This document shows, piece after piece, positions 18,442 to 27,678 of a stretch of 64,000 nt of DNA. This stretch comes from Anaerolineae bacterium. GTDB taxonomy: Bacteria; Chloroflexota; Anaerolineae; Aggregatilineales; J027. The notes under the pieces are model-generated. The model had not been told where the DNA came from. It ran no database searches and was given only the letters and a program-made list of their open reading frames with translations. The stretch's first letter is position 1. Every line of letters starts with the position of its first letter. The position numbers and the translations under genes are program-made. The stretch lies in assembly GCA_021463865.1 (NCBI GenBank), contig JAJTXY010000005.1:203492-267491 (forward strand). The letters run 5' to 3'.

Positions 18442-19536
18442 ATGGTTCAACTTTTAAACAGCACACCCAAACAAGACGGTTTCCGAATGCCCGCTGAGTA
18501 TGAAAAACATACAAGATGCTGGGTATTATGGCCGGAACGACCCGATAACTGGCGCAATGGAGCCAAACCCGCCCAGCGTGCATTCACATCGGTTGCCGCT
18601 GCGATTAGCCAATTCGAACCTGTGACGGTTGGAGTAAATCAAGGCCAATTTCAAAACGCTCGTGCGTTACTGCCATCCAATATCCGCGTTGTGGAAATTT
18701 CCTCGAATGATGCGTGGATACGCGATACTGGCCCAACCTTTGTTATCAATGACATGGGCGAGATTCGAGGCATTGATTGGGAATTTAATGCGTGGGGTGG
18801 CTTGAATGGTGGCCTATATCCCGTGTGGAATCAGGACAATCTAGTTGCCCAAAAGGTTTTGGAAATTGAACAGGTGGATCGCTACAAGGCCTCATTCATC
18901 TTGGAAGGTGGCGCGATCCACGTAGATGGTCAGGGAACGGCGTTGGTCACAGAAGAATGCCTATTGAATCCGAATCGCAATCCATCCTTATCACGCGGCC
19001 AAATTGAGCAGTTGCTGGTGGATTATCTAAATGTGAGACACATCATTTGGCTAGGGCGGGGTGTTTATCTGGACGAGACGGACGGACATATTGATAATCT
19101 GGCCTGTTTTGTTCGCCCGGGCGTGGTTGTTTTGACTTGGACAGATAATCAACATGACCCCCAGTATGATATCTCATGTGACGCGCTGGAGCGACTAACA
19201 CAGGCTATTGATGCGCAAGGCCGTCGTCCCGAAGTTCACAAAATCCATCAGCCGGGGCCGCTATATATCACCGAAACCGAAAGCGAGGGGATTGATGTGT
19301 TGGAAGGCAGCCATCCACGTCAAGCAGGTCAGCGTATGGCTGGGTCGTATATCAATTTTTACATTGCCAATGGGGGAATCGTCGCCCCGATTTTCGATGA
19401 TCCATACGATGTCGCAGCCCTGCAACAATTACAGGAACTTTTTCCTGAGCGCAAGGTCATCGGCGTACCGGGGCGGGAGATTTTATTAGGTGGGGGCAAT
19501 ATCCACTGCATTACACAGCAGCAGCCTGCTCCTTAA
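18442..19536 (+). CDS. aguA: Agmatine deiminase
   Basis: A 364-residue guanidino-group-modifying enzyme (PPAD/AgDI family) that hydrolyses agmatine to N-carbamoylputrescine and ammonia. Seen: the N-terminal [22 protein letters not shown], the Asp-containing [12 protein letters not shown], the catalytic His region [12 protein letters not shown], and the C-terminal nucleophile Cys in [11 protein letters not shown]. Length fits the family. GAGG lies a few bases before the ATG. It is divergent from aguB by 79 bases, giving a complete agmatine-to-putrescine route once agmatine is available. Confidence 0.95.
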   Translation: MVQLLNSTPKQDGFRMPAEYEKHTRCWVLWPERPDNWRNGAKPAQRAFTSVAAAISQFEPVTVGVNQGQFQNARALLPSNIRVVEISSNDAWIRDTGPTFVINDMGEIRGIDWEFNAWGGLNGGLYPVWNQDNLVAQKVLEIEQVDRYKASFILEGGAIHVDGQGTALVTEECLLNPNRNPSLSRGQIEQLLVDYLNVRHIIWLGRGVYLDETDGHIDNLACFVRPGVVVLTWTDNQHDPQYDISCDALERLTQAIDAQGRRPEVHKIHQPGPLYITETESEGIDVLEGSHPRQAGQRMAGSYINFYIANGGIVAPIFDDPYDVAALQQLQELFPERKVIGVPGREILLGGGNIHCITQQQPAP

Positions 19537-19540
19537 AAGA

Positions 19541-20707
19541 TTATTCAACCCGTTCGAGGCATAGGATTGCCCCTTTATAATCTACCATGTAGAGTTCGCC
19601 CTGTTCATCCTCACCGAAAGAGCTAATCTGTCGCCCCAAATAGCCGTGATTCACCGTCACCCAAGTGCCATCCGCGTCTCGGCTAGTTGTCCAGACCCCA
19701 CCGTTACAATAATCCCCAAAAAAATACTGGCCCTGCAACTCCGGTATCGCCTGACCACGATAGACATATCCGCCTGTAACCGAGCAACCTTCGTTATGGG
19801 AATACTCGAAAATGGGGAGTGTCATATCCTCCGGGACAGGCGTTGTATCCGAAAACGGATGATTACCTTCATAGGCATTCCAGCCATAATTTTGTCCGCC
19901 GGGGCTACCCGCAGGCTGAAAATCAATTTCCTCCCACATCGCCTCGCCGACATCCGCGATATACAAATCTCCCGTAAGACGGTCAAAACTAAAACGCCAA
20001 GGATTGCGGAACCCAAGTGCCCAAATTTCGGGTAAGTAGTCGGGATTATCTACAAAGGGGTTATCCGGCGGGATGGTATAGGTATCGGTATTATTGACAT
20101 CAACACGGAGCATTTTGCCAAAGGGAACTTTGGTATTTTGCCCATTTTTGAATGGATCGCCCAAGTCACCCCCGTCACCGATACCGAAATATAAATAGCC
20201 GTCTGGCCCAAAAGCAAGCTGGCCGCCGTTGTGATTGGGGAAGGGGTCATCGGCGCTGAAAATTATTGTCCCACTATTTGGATCGGCAACATTTGGATTA
20301 TCAGAGGACACGTGATAGCGTTCAATGATGGCTTTGTTGTCATAACGAACATAGTGGACAAAAAAGATGCCGTTATTTTTGTAATCGGGATGAAAAACCA
20401 GTCCAATTAAGCCACGCTCAGTATAGCCGCCTTGTGTAACATCCGCTGGCATTTGGGCTGTTACATCCAAAAAAGGTTCGGGGATAAGCTGCATATTTTG
20501 ATCGAGAATCATGATATAGCCATATTGTTCAACCACAAATAAGCGTCCCGAACCGTCTCCCGCATGGGTAATATAGAGGGGATTATCGAAAATATCGATG
20601 AGTTCGACCCATTGATATTGTGGAGTGTCTTGACTTTGAACTGTGCCGGAGAGAGGGAACATAAGACTCAGCAAGATAAAAATCTGCAAAACAGTTTTGA
20701 GCTTCAT
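19541..20707 (-). CDS. Secreted PQQ-dependent glucose/sorbosone dehydrogenase-like protein
   Basis: About 388 residues: a signal peptide (MKLKTVLQIFILLSLMF, cleavage probably near residue 25) and a six-bladed propeller of the GSDH/soluble glucose dehydrogenase family. Seen: PLYITHAGDGSGRLFVVEQYG, RGLIGLVFHPDY, HNGGQLAFGPDGYLYFGIGDGG, and GFRNPWRFSFDRLTGDLYIADVG. These are the conserved core strands. Such proteins oxidise sugars using PQQ in some cases, but many relatives are untested. ATG 20707 is taken because the signal peptide begins there and AGGAAAA precedes it; an in-frame extension to 20803 has neither. It faces aguA with only 4 bases between stops. Confidence 0.85.
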   Translation of the reverse strand: MKLKTVLQIFILLSLMFPLSGTVQSQDTPQYQWVELIDIFDNPLYITHAGDGSGRLFVVEQYGYIMILDQNMQLIPEPFLDVTAQMPADVTQGGYTERGLIGLVFHPDYKNNGIFFVHYVRYDNKAIIERYHVSSDNPNVADPNSGTIIFSADDPFPNHNGGQLAFGPDGYLYFGIGDGGDLGDPFKNGQNTKVPFGKMLRVDVNNTDTYTIPPDNPFVDNPDYLPEIWALGFRNPWRFSFDRLTGDLYIADVGEAMWEEIDFQPAGSPGGQNYGWNAYEGNHPFSDTTPVPEDMTLPIFEYSHNEGCSVTGGYVYRGQAIPELQGQYFFGDYCNGGVWTTSRDADGTWVTVNHGYLGRQISSFGEDEQGELYMVDYKGAILCLERVE

Positions 20708-20849
20708 TCTAGCTTTTCCTAATCGTAACCCTAGTATGAGCACGATTTTAGCGTTGATAGGGATAGCCAAACAAGACGATTTTGGTACAATCGCATATGA
20801 CATCTATCCTTTGTGTTTTGTCGTTGGATAAAGATAAGGTGAATTAAAA

Positions 20850-21665
20850 GTGAACCGAAATCTACTGGCCGTCATGCTGACTTTGCTGGCGGCATTTCTT
20901 TTGTCTTGTAGTAAAGGCAACGACGACGACCGCAACACCGCCCCTAAACGCACTCCGACTACCATTCCACCAACCCCCATTCGCTCGTTGACTCGTAATT
21001 CGGACTGGACACCAGTTATCGAAGAGATTGATGGTGTGGAGATGGTGCTTGTCCCCCCCGGTTGTTTCATCATGGGCAATGAAAAAGGGAGGCGTGACGA
21101 GTCCCCCGTCCATCCCATCTGTTTTGACGACGCCTTCTGGTTAGATCGCTATGAAGTAACCAATGCACAATATGGCTCAAACGGTAACGGCCAACGACCC
21201 AATCAGCCCCGCGAAAACATCCTCTGGACTGAGGCCCGTGATTTTTGTGCCAGTCGTGGCGGTAGATTGCCCACTGAGGCCGAATGGGAATATGCGGCAC
21301 GTGGGCCGGATAATTTAATCTATCCTTGGGGCAATACCATGATTGACGAAAACTTGGTATATGACCGAACCCTCATGAACGAAACCGCCGATGTGGGTAG
21401 TCGCGCTGGTGGGGTGTCGTGGGTTGGGGCCTATGACATGGCGGGGAATGTTTGGGAGTGGGTCAGCAGCATCCACCGTCCCTATCCCTATGACCCCAAT
21501 GATGGCCGCGAGGATATGAGCGATACGACCAGCCAGCGAGTTTATCGGGGTGGGATTCGCAGTTATATTGATTTTGCTGCCGCCGTGACGACCCGCTTCA
21601 AATTTCCACCTGATCGGCGGGATTGGTTTATCGGTTTCCGCTGTGCCCGATCCATTGAGGGGTAA
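20850..21665 (+). CDS. SUMF1-domain lipoprotein (formylglycine-generating-enzyme-like)
   Basis: A 271-residue protein with a GTG start. The N-terminus is a lipoprotein signal peptide with lipobox LLSC near residues 18-21, so it is probably anchored outside the cytoplasmic membrane. A short linker leads to a SUMF1 (sulfatase-modifying factor) domain: MVLVPPGCFIMG, DEVTNAQ-like RYEVTNAQY, GRLPTEAEWEYAARG, YDMAGNVWEWV and the final GFRCAR. The segment between the second and third motifs is shorter than usual. The paired active-site cysteines of true FGE are not evident, so sulfatase activation is unlikely. It is 2 bases ahead of the SGNH hydrolase gene and probably cotranscribed. Confidence 0.87.
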   Translation: MNRNLLAVMLTLLAAFLLSCSKGNDDDRNTAPKRTPTTIPPTPIRSLTRNSDWTPVIEEIDGVEMVLVPPGCFIMGNEKGRRDESPVHPICFDDAFWLDRYEVTNAQYGSNGNGQRPNQPRENILWTEARDFCASRGGRLPTEAEWEYAARGPDNLIYPWGNTMIDENLVYDRTLMNETADVGSRAGGVSWVGAYDMAGNVWEWVSSIHRPYPYDPNDGREDMSDTTSQRVYRGGIRSYIDFAAAVTTRFKFPPDRRDWFIGFRCARSIEG

Positions 21666-21667
21666 AC

Positions 21668-22897
21668 GTGACGACGGACAACATCGAAAACACGCTGCCA
21701 TCTACCGTTGAGCAAAAAAAGGGGGGTAAACCGCGTTCGATACTGAGCGGTCTCATCCTAACCTTCTTCAGCCTTGCATTTAGCGTACTGATAATTGAGA
21801 TATTTGTACGGGTCGGCTTTGATTCGCTACCGCCTTCAATGCAGGGCGACATTCAGCACGTCCGACGTGTCCCGTGGGATAAGGAGCGCTTGGTACAGGA
21901 GTTCCCATTCGTCATTGATAACAAGTTCCAAGCACGGCTTGACCCCGGCATCAAAAATTATCCCATTCACTGGCGCGACGCTAAATTCACCTTTAGTACG
22001 GGTACGGTCTGGGAAGGGCATGTCGTGGGGTTAAGAACCGATGGCCCCCGTTGGCCCCTCCAGATTTTGGCATTTGGGGACTCGTTTACCTTTTGCTGGA
22101 CAGAGGTGAATGATTGCTGGGTACAGCGCCTCCAAAATGAGTACGGCTGGAACTCGGTCAATGCAGGGTTGGCAGGCACAGGCTCAACCGGGCAGTTAGC
22201 ACTGATTGAGGATATTGGCCCACCATTGGAACCTAATCTGGTCATTTGGCAATGGTATCCCAATGATCTATCCGACGACTATGTGCTCGCCCAAATTCAA
22301 GGCAAAACAGGCACGCTTGAAGGTGCACCCGGCCCCGACCCAGTACCCGACGCCAAAGGGTTAGCCCAATATTCAGCTGTCTATACCCTCCTCAAAAAAT
22401 GGCTTGATCCACCTAAATCCACCAGCCCCTACAAACACTACGTCACCCGCGAAGTCAACGGGCGCGAGATGCTGGTCTCCACCAATGAATATACCTCGCC
22501 GTTTAGCATGACTTATCCGCTGGTACAGTACGGTTGGGAACGCAATGTAGAGGCCCATGAAGCTGGAGCGGAGTTTATCCAGCAAGAAATCGGCGCTGAG
22601 ATGATTCTGGTACTGCTGCCAACCAAAGAAGAAGCCTATGCCGAATATTTGGTGGACGATTTAGGCGAGGAGTATATTCAACAACTTGGGGAAAGCCGCC
22701 GGATGTTGATGGCACTGTGTGAGGAAAAAGGCTGGCGCTGTATTGATATGCTGCCAATTTTTCAAGAGGCCATCCATAATGGTGAGACGATTTATTATGC
22801 GCTGGATTTCCATCTTGATGCGTCGGGAAATAAACTCCTCGCTGAAACCCTGCATGATTACATTATCGAAAATGGCCTTTTGGATACCCCACAATAA
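21668..22897 (+). CDS. Membrane-anchored SGNH/GDSL-type hydrolase
   Basis: A 409-residue protein with a GTG start, a short cytoplasmic tail and one membrane helix (about residues 22-45), so the catalytic domain should face outwards. Block I is LAFGDSFTFCW near residue 137 with the nucleophile Ser. A late block with Asp-x-x-His-like DFHLDASGN near residue 380 would complete the triad. The LLPTKEEAYAEY segment is common in SGNH proteins found beside carbamoyltransferase/SxtJ loci, where they are thought to act on cell-surface glycans. It follows the SUMF1 lipoprotein gene and faces the carbamoyltransferase cassette. Substrate unknown. Confidence 0.82.
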   Translation: MTTDNIENTLPSTVEQKKGGKPRSILSGLILTFFSLAFSVLIIEIFVRVGFDSLPPSMQGDIQHVRRVPWDKERLVQEFPFVIDNKFQARLDPGIKNYPIHWRDAKFTFSTGTVWEGHVVGLRTDGPRWPLQILAFGDSFTFCWTEVNDCWVQRLQNEYGWNSVNAGLAGTGSTGQLALIEDIGPPLEPNLVIWQWYPNDLSDDYVLAQIQGKTGTLEGAPGPDPVPDAKGLAQYSAVYTLLKKWLDPPKSTSPYKHYVTREVNGREMLVSTNEYTSPFSMTYPLVQYGWERNVEAHEAGAEFIQQEIGAEMILVLLPTKEEAYAEYLVDDLGEEYIQQLGESRRMLMALCEEKGWRCIDMLPIFQEAIHNGETIYYALDFHLDASGNKLLAETLHDYIIENGLLDTPQ

Positions 22898-22925
22898 AAG
22901 GACGAGTTTACAGGCTCGTCCTTTT
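22896..22925. terminator. Strong bidirectional terminator
   Basis: Perfect 11-bp arms AAAAGGACGAG (22896-22906) and CTCGTCCTTTT (22915-22925) around an 8-base loop. The SGNH gene stop codon overlaps the left arm. With A-rich and T-rich flanks it can stop both converging transcripts. Confidence 0.8.
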
Positions 22926-22944
22926 CATCGTGTTCTAGGTAGCG

Positions 22945-23295
22945 TTACAACCCCGACGTGCGGGCATCCTCAGCCGTCCAGCCACGCTCCGATTTGGCAT
23001 CATGGGCCGGGCGGGCTTGTTTCTCAAAGGTGGCGAAAATCAGCAGGATACCCAAGCTACCAAAAATTAGCGCGAGAGCCAGCGGGAATAAGGTTTTTAA
23101 ACCCACCCCCACAATCACTCCCGTCAAAATAGTCGGTGGCGTAGCGACATACATTCCCGCCGCCAACAAATGCAGCAACTTGGCAGGTGTCCCTCCATAG
23201 ATTTTTTCGCGGCGAATGGAGCTACGTGCGGTCAGTGGGCCAACAATCAGCCCAAAAACCAATCCGACTAACGACAGTATCTCAAAATCAGTCAT
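22945..23295 (-). CDS. Small membrane protein of the carbamoyltransferase cassette
   Basis: About 116 residues with three predicted hydrophobic segments (near residues 5-20, 45-65 and 70-90) and a charged C-terminal tail. I do not recognise a named domain. ATG 23295 has AGGAG upstream; the longer in-frame version to 23361 would run into the DUF5989 gene. It is the last gene of a four-gene minus-strand set: SxtJ-like protein, carbamoyltransferase, DUF5989, then this one, with gaps of 3-16 bases. The position suggests a membrane role with the carbamoyltransferase, which is inference. Confidence 0.65.
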   Translation of the reverse strand: MTDFEILSLVGLVFGLIVGPLTARSSIRREKIYGGTPAKLLHLLAAGMYVATPPTILTGVIVGVGLKTLFPLALALIFGSLGILLIFATFEKQARPAHDAKSERGWTAEDARTSGL

Positions 23296-23308
23296 GGGTG
23301 GCTCCTGC

Positions 23309-23479
23309 TTACCACAGCGAATAGATGAATGGGGCAGCGCCACTGGAACTGCTGAGAACAATCAAGACGGCAAACAGCAGCAAGGTCACCACCATCGGAA
23401 TCAGCCAATAGAGTTTACGCCGCCACAAAAAGCGCAGCATCTCACTCAACACGCCCATTTTAAGGAGAAAATCTCGCAT
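23309..23479 (-). CDS. DUF5989 small membrane protein
   Basis: A 56-residue protein. It opens MRDFLLKMGVL, continues with a basic LWRRKLYWLIP segment, and has one membrane helix (VVTLLLFAVLIVL) followed by the short tail GAAPFIYSLW. This basic amphipathic start, single helix and APFIY ending are the hallmarks of DUF5989 proteins, which regularly sit beside NodU-type carbamoyltransferases and SxtJ. It starts 16 bases after the carbamoyltransferase stop and ends 13 bases before the next start. AAGG-like sequence upstream is weak. Its role is unknown, presumably as a membrane partner. Confidence 0.85.
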   Translation of the reverse strand: MRDFLLKMGVLSEMLRFLWRRKLYWLIPMVVTLLLFAVLIVLSSSSGAAPFIYSLW

Positions 23480-23495
23480 AATAGCCCTCGGATAA

Positions 23496-25298
23496 TCACT
23501 TGCGAATCAGATAGGAACCCAGTACCAACATGTCAATATCGCTGTTGCGGAAGGTGTTAAATGCCTCACGGGGGGTGTTGACAATCGGCTCACCCCGCAA
23601 ATTAAATGACGTATTCAAGACCACCGGCACGCCTGTAATCTGCCCAAAGCGCTCGATAATCCCATAATAAAGCGGGTTGGTTTCGCGTTCGATGGTCTGC
23701 AAACGTCCCGTACCCATGTGCGAGACAGCAGCGATTTTATCCTGCATACCGGGCTTGACCGGACTAACCATCAACATATAACGCGGCGCTTCGTGTTTTT
23801 CGACATCGGGGTAATCAAAATATTCGGCGGCGCGGTCACGCAGGATCACCGGAGCAAATGGACGGAAAGGCTCGCGGAATTTGATTTTGGTATTCACGAT
23901 CTCTTTCATGGCCTCGTCGCGGGGGTCAGCCAAAATACTGCGATTGCCCAACGCCCGTGGCCCCCATTCAAAAGCACCCTGATGTAAGCCTATTACCTTG
24001 CGCTGAGTCAGGGATTCAGCGACGACATCCATCAGTTTTTCGGGTTGGCTCTCAAACGACTCATAGGTAATACCATTCGATTCCATAAACTGACGGCATT
24101 CGGCATCACTGTAGGCTTGACCCCAATAGGCGTGGGGCATCACCCAGTTGCGCGGTTTTTGAAGTACCAGATGGTAGGCCCACAGCGCTGCCCCCAACGC
24201 GCCGCCATCATCCCCCGCTGCGGGCTGAATGTAGATTTCTTCAAAAGGGGTTTCGGCGAGGATGCGATAATTGGCACGGGTATTCAGCGCGACCCCACCG
24301 GCCATCACCAGTTTTTTCATGCCCGTCTTTTGATGCAGATAGTTGGCAATCGCAATCAAGACATCTTCGGTCACTTGTTGGATACTAGCCGCAACATCGG
24401 CGTAATGCTGGTTGCGATCCATTGCAGCTTTTTCGCCAGCCCGTTCCGGATTGGTCGCCATCGTGAAGAAATCATCTTCGGCAGGGCGCGGTTCACCAAA
24501 CAATCCCAAGAATTTGTTGTTAAAACTCTGCTTGGTGGAGTAAGGAAAGGCGAAATAATCCAAATTAAGGCGAAAACTGCCGTCTTGGGGGCTATAGCGG
24601 AAAATCTTTTCCATTTTGTCCATATAGCGCGGCGTGCCATAGGGAGCCATACCCATCACTTTATATTCGCCGTTATTGACACGGAAGCCCAAAAAGGCTG
24701 TGAAAGTCGAATAAAGCAAGCCAATTGAGTGCGGGAAACGTTCTTCGCTGAAAAGATTAATTTCGTTACGAGTTGGCTTGCCGTTTTCAGAGGTGTCACC
24801 TTCCCAATAGCTAGTCGCCGTGCCGAGTGTGGTCGTCGTCCATTCGCCAACACCATCCACCGTCATGACGGCTGCTTCTTTGAATGGACTGGCGAAAAAC
24901 GCACTAGCGGCATGGCTCATGTGGTGGTCACAAAAGAGAATCTTGTCGTGATGAATCCCGACCTCTTTGGTGATAATGCTCTTGACCCACAGCTTTTCTT
25001 TTAGCCATACCAGCATAGACTCGCCCCACAAATTGACCGATTGTGGGAACGTGTTTAAGGTGGTCAGTAGGATACGCTCAAATTTTTGCAGGGGCTTTTC
25101 ATAAAACACGGCGTAATCGAGGTCTTGCCCTGTGATGCCTGCTTGTCTGAGACAAAATTCAATCGCCTTGATGGGAAAGTCATTGTCATGCTTTTTGCGC
25201 GAGAAACGCTCTTCCATCGCCGCCGCGACAATCTGACCATCTTTAATCAGAGCCGCCGCCGCGTCGTGATAAAAACAGGAGATGCCTAAAATATACAT
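23496..25298 (-). CDS. Carbamoyltransferase (NodU/CmcH family)
   Basis: A 600-residue two-domain enzyme that transfers a carbamoyl group from carbamoyl phosphate to a hydroxyl on a sugar or secondary metabolite. The N-terminal kinase-like (Kae1-type) domain begins MYILGISCFYHDAAAALI and carries FCDHHMSHAASAF, the metal/ATP-binding histidines. The C-terminal YrdC-like domain begins near residue 400 and includes GPRALGNRSILADPR and NTSFNLRGEPIVNTP. Length is typical. It lies between an SxtJ-like gene (3-base gap) and DUF5989. With the opposing SGNH hydrolase and nearby glycan genes, a surface polysaccharide is a likelier target than a small-molecule product. Confidence 0.94.
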   Translation of the reverse strand: MYILGISCFYHDAAAALIKDGQIVAAAMEERFSRKKHDNDFPIKAIEFCLRQAGITGQDLDYAVFYEKPLQKFERILLTTLNTFPQSVNLWGESMLVWLKEKLWVKSIITKEVGIHHDKILFCDHHMSHAASAFFASPFKEAAVMTVDGVGEWTTTTLGTATSYWEGDTSENGKPTRNEINLFSEERFPHSIGLLYSTFTAFLGFRVNNGEYKVMGMAPYGTPRYMDKMEKIFRYSPQDGSFRLNLDYFAFPYSTKQSFNNKFLGLFGEPRPAEDDFFTMATNPERAGEKAAMDRNQHYADVAASIQQVTEDVLIAIANYLHQKTGMKKLVMAGGVALNTRANYRILAETPFEEIYIQPAAGDDGGALGAALWAYHLVLQKPRNWVMPHAYWGQAYSDAECRQFMESNGITYESFESQPEKLMDVVAESLTQRKVIGLHQGAFEWGPRALGNRSILADPRDEAMKEIVNTKIKFREPFRPFAPVILRDRAAEYFDYPDVEKHEAPRYMLMVSPVKPGMQDKIAAVSHMGTGRLQTIERETNPLYYGIIERFGQITGVPVVLNTSFNLRGEPIVNTPREAFNTFRNSDIDMLVLGSYLIRK

Positions 25299-25301
25299 AC
25301 C

Positions 25302-25547
25302 TTATCCTTGCTGACGTGCCGCATCTAAGCCTTCGGGGAGAGGAGGGCGATCTAACCAAGCCGGTTGTGGATTACGCCGACGAAGGGGGTCAGTCAACAA
25401 ACGGGAACCGATGCCAAACGGCACAACGATGGTGAAGTAAAAGACGGTGACGATGACTCGTCCCTGTACCTCACCTATAATTTTTCCAATGAGGTTGAAC
25501 CGCGCCCATGCGATTCGCCAAATTTCGATCAAGTGACCTCTCAACAT
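25302..25547 (-). CDS. SxtJ-like small membrane protein
   Basis: An 81-residue protein resembling the C-terminal half of SxtJ. Seen: an amphipathic start, a segment GEVQGRVIVTVFYFTIVVPFG that forms one membrane helix, then RLLTDPLRRR and a Pro-rich tail. The helix followed by a DPL motif is what is usually found in SxtJ proteins adjacent to carbamoyltransferases. It is shorter than full SxtJ (about 130 residues). First gene of the cassette, 3 bases before the carbamoyltransferase. The family name comes from the saxitoxin cluster, but nothing here implies toxin production. Confidence 0.75.
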   Translation of the reverse strand: MLRGHLIEIWRIAWARFNLIGKIIGEVQGRVIVTVFYFTIVVPFGIGSRLLTDPLRRRNPQPAWLDRPPLPEGLDAARQQG

Positions 25548-25595
25548 CCCTAGTCCAATAAATCCGGTGTAGTATAGCCGAGCGCTAGATACCCA

Positions 25596-27677
25596 TCAAG
25601 ATAAGGGTTGGGTATCCTGTAATGAATCGCCAATCAAACGATGTGGTGTAATCCGATATAACTCGACCTGTTGATTAATCGAACCTGCACCGGGATAAAA
25701 ATAGGGTAGGAAAAATGTCCCGATGAGGGCGGCATCATAACGCGATTGGGTCAATTCCAATGGCGGCTCTATTTCATACCCGTCCCGTAAGAGATAGACC
25801 GGATAGCCAGATTCCAGAGCGACCCGAACAAATTTGAGCCATTCTGCCTCTGACCACTCATAGGGCCGCACGGTTTCTCGATGGGCATAAAGACTGACTG
25901 GCCCACTATTTAATGAGACGGCGACAATCGCATCAGGTGGGGTATTCGCTTCCAACTTATCAAGGGCGTCCCGCTGTTCAGCCGTCAATAACCCAAAGGT
26001 ATTGAAGGATGGGATAATCGCCAAACGAATCGCGGCATCGGTTCGTAGCCAAAACAACGTGATGATCCCAAAGCCTACCGCGAGCCTACCAACAGCCTGA
26101 TGACGGGATAGGTGCGCCGCCTGATATAACATGTCTATCATGCCAATTCCCGCTAACAACACCAATATCGGGAATTGAGGCAGCAGATCACGCAAACGAA
26201 GGGCAGCATAGAATAGATGAAAAACGCTGATGATGATTAACCAAACCGCCAGCACAATCGCTTCCCGACGAAAACTGACCCACAGACGCATCGCGCCCCA
26301 TAACAAAAACGGCGATAGATAATAAAATTCACGACCCGTCAGCAGGGCACGCAGCATCGTTTCGGCGGTATCGGGGACGTAGCGGATATGAAACAGGCCC
26401 AATTCTTTTGACCCCACCTCGAATGGGCCGCCGAACGCGGTGTCGTGATACCACAGTACCGGAAGGGCCGTCAATGCCGCCATTCCACCGAACCACAAAA
26501 CGGACTCAAGCAGTTTTCGTCTGGAACGGGTCTCCCAATAATCCAAAACGAACAGCAACAACACGGCAGGGCCAATCAATACTTGGGTATAACGCACGGC
26601 GAAAGCGACCCCGAGGCAGACGCCAGCGAGCGCCGCAAAGAGGACGGTTCGACCACGTAAGGCACGGAAAGCCAACACAAACGTCAAAACGGTAAAAACT
26701 TGTGCAGGAATATCTGCCATCGGTACGACGAGACGCTCGGTTTGCTGAAAGGAGGTCGCCAAGATAATCGCCGCGACGCCAGCCACCAACCAGCGCTTTT
26801 CAACAGGCCAGCGATGCAAGATTTCATTGCAGAACATGCCCGTCACCAATAACGTTAAAATACCCATCAGTGGCGTAAATAGATACAGCACAGACTCGCC
26901 ACCAACTAGATACCCCAATCCCATCAACACGGAATACCCCACCGGCCAGACCGTCGCAGATTTTCCGGTCTTTGGGTCAGGCGATAAATAGCCAACATGC
27001 GCTAATGGGTCAAGCGGCAAATCGTGACTGGCAGCAAACGGGGTAAGGTCAAAGGTATGGCGCGGCGTTTGATGGTTGCCGAAATCTACCGCCATCTGGA
27101 TATAGGCAAAGGGGTCGCTGGCCGTTGCTCCATGTGCCCGAATCGTCAAATAGACCCGTCCGGCCCATAAAACTGATGCCGCAAAGAGCATTATTGCCGC
27201 CGCTTGCCACAGCCATTTCTGCGATTTACCGAATGCTTGCGCAGTTAGAGGTAGTTGGGCCAATAATACCCATACCCCGCAGATGAGCATAGCGACATTT
27301 AAATCGAGGCGTTGTCCCCACGGCTCCGGCACAGTCAATGAGTCAGTGGTATGATGTTGCAGTCGTTCACTGACGGCTAACAACACCCGCACCCCCGCCA
27401 TTAAATACACGATGGTCAGCGGGGCAAGGCTCTCGATGAACGCGCTGTGTATCCTGCGCTGCTTGACATAAATCACCAGTGGTTGTAAGGCGAATAGGAG
27501 GATTGTTATGAGCCAAAACGGACGTTGGCTCAATTCCACCACGCCGAGCAACCCAATGAGATAGAGGCCACCCAACCCTACTGTTACAATCATAGAAAGG
27601 GAGAGGGCATCCACGTCGCTTTGCATCAGTAACGCCCGAATGTGCCGCTGAATCAGTTGCGTGAAAATGTGTATCAT
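25596..27677 (-). CDS. Polytopic membrane glycosyltransferase, GT39/PMT-like
   Basis: A 693-residue protein with about 11-13 membrane helices. The first large external loop (near residues 180-215) carries ASDPFAYIQMAVDF, resembling the catalytic acidic loop of ArnT/PMT GT-C enzymes. Such enzymes use lipid-linked sugars outside the membrane. A soluble tail from about residue 590 is predicted outside. The helical pattern VGYSVLMGLGYLVGG and repeated FA-rich helices fit the dolichyl-phosphate mannosyltransferase family. It starts 1 base from the end of the propeller gene upstream, so the two are likely cotranscribed. Donor and acceptor are unknown. Confidence 0.78.
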   Translation of the reverse strand: MIHIFTQLIQRHIRALLMQSDVDALSLSMIVTVGLGGLYLIGLLGVVELSQRPFWLITILLFALQPLVIYVKQRRIHSAFIESLAPLTIVYLMAGVRVLLAVSERLQHHTTDSLTVPEPWGQRLDLNVAMLICGVWVLLAQLPLTAQAFGKSQKWLWQAAAIMLFAASVLWAGRVYLTIRAHGATASDPFAYIQMAVDFGNHQTPRHTFDLTPFAASHDLPLDPLAHVGYLSPDPKTGKSATVWPVGYSVLMGLGYLVGGESVLYLFTPLMGILTLLVTGMFCNEILHRWPVEKRWLVAGVAAIILATSFQQTERLVVPMADIPAQVFTVLTFVLAFRALRGRTVLFAALAGVCLGVAFAVRYTQVLIGPAVLLLFVLDYWETRSRRKLLESVLWFGGMAALTALPVLWYHDTAFGGPFEVGSKELGLFHIRYVPDTAETMLRALLTGREFYYLSPFLLWGAMRLWVSFRREAIVLAVWLIIISVFHLFYAALRLRDLLPQFPILVLLAGIGMIDMLYQAAHLSRHQAVGRLAVGFGIITLFWLRTDAAIRLAIIPSFNTFGLLTAEQRDALDKLEANTPPDAIVAVSLNSGPVSLYAHRETVRPYEWSEAEWLKFVRVALESGYPVYLLRDGYEIEPPLELTQSRYDAALIGTFFLPYFYPGAGSINQQVELYRITPHRLIGDSLQDTQPLS

Positions 27678-27678
27678 C

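Noticed and set aside
24045..24728. A 227-codon open frame on the plus strand
   Set aside because: Antisense to the carbamoyltransferase gene; composition is a mirror of that gene and no domain is seen.
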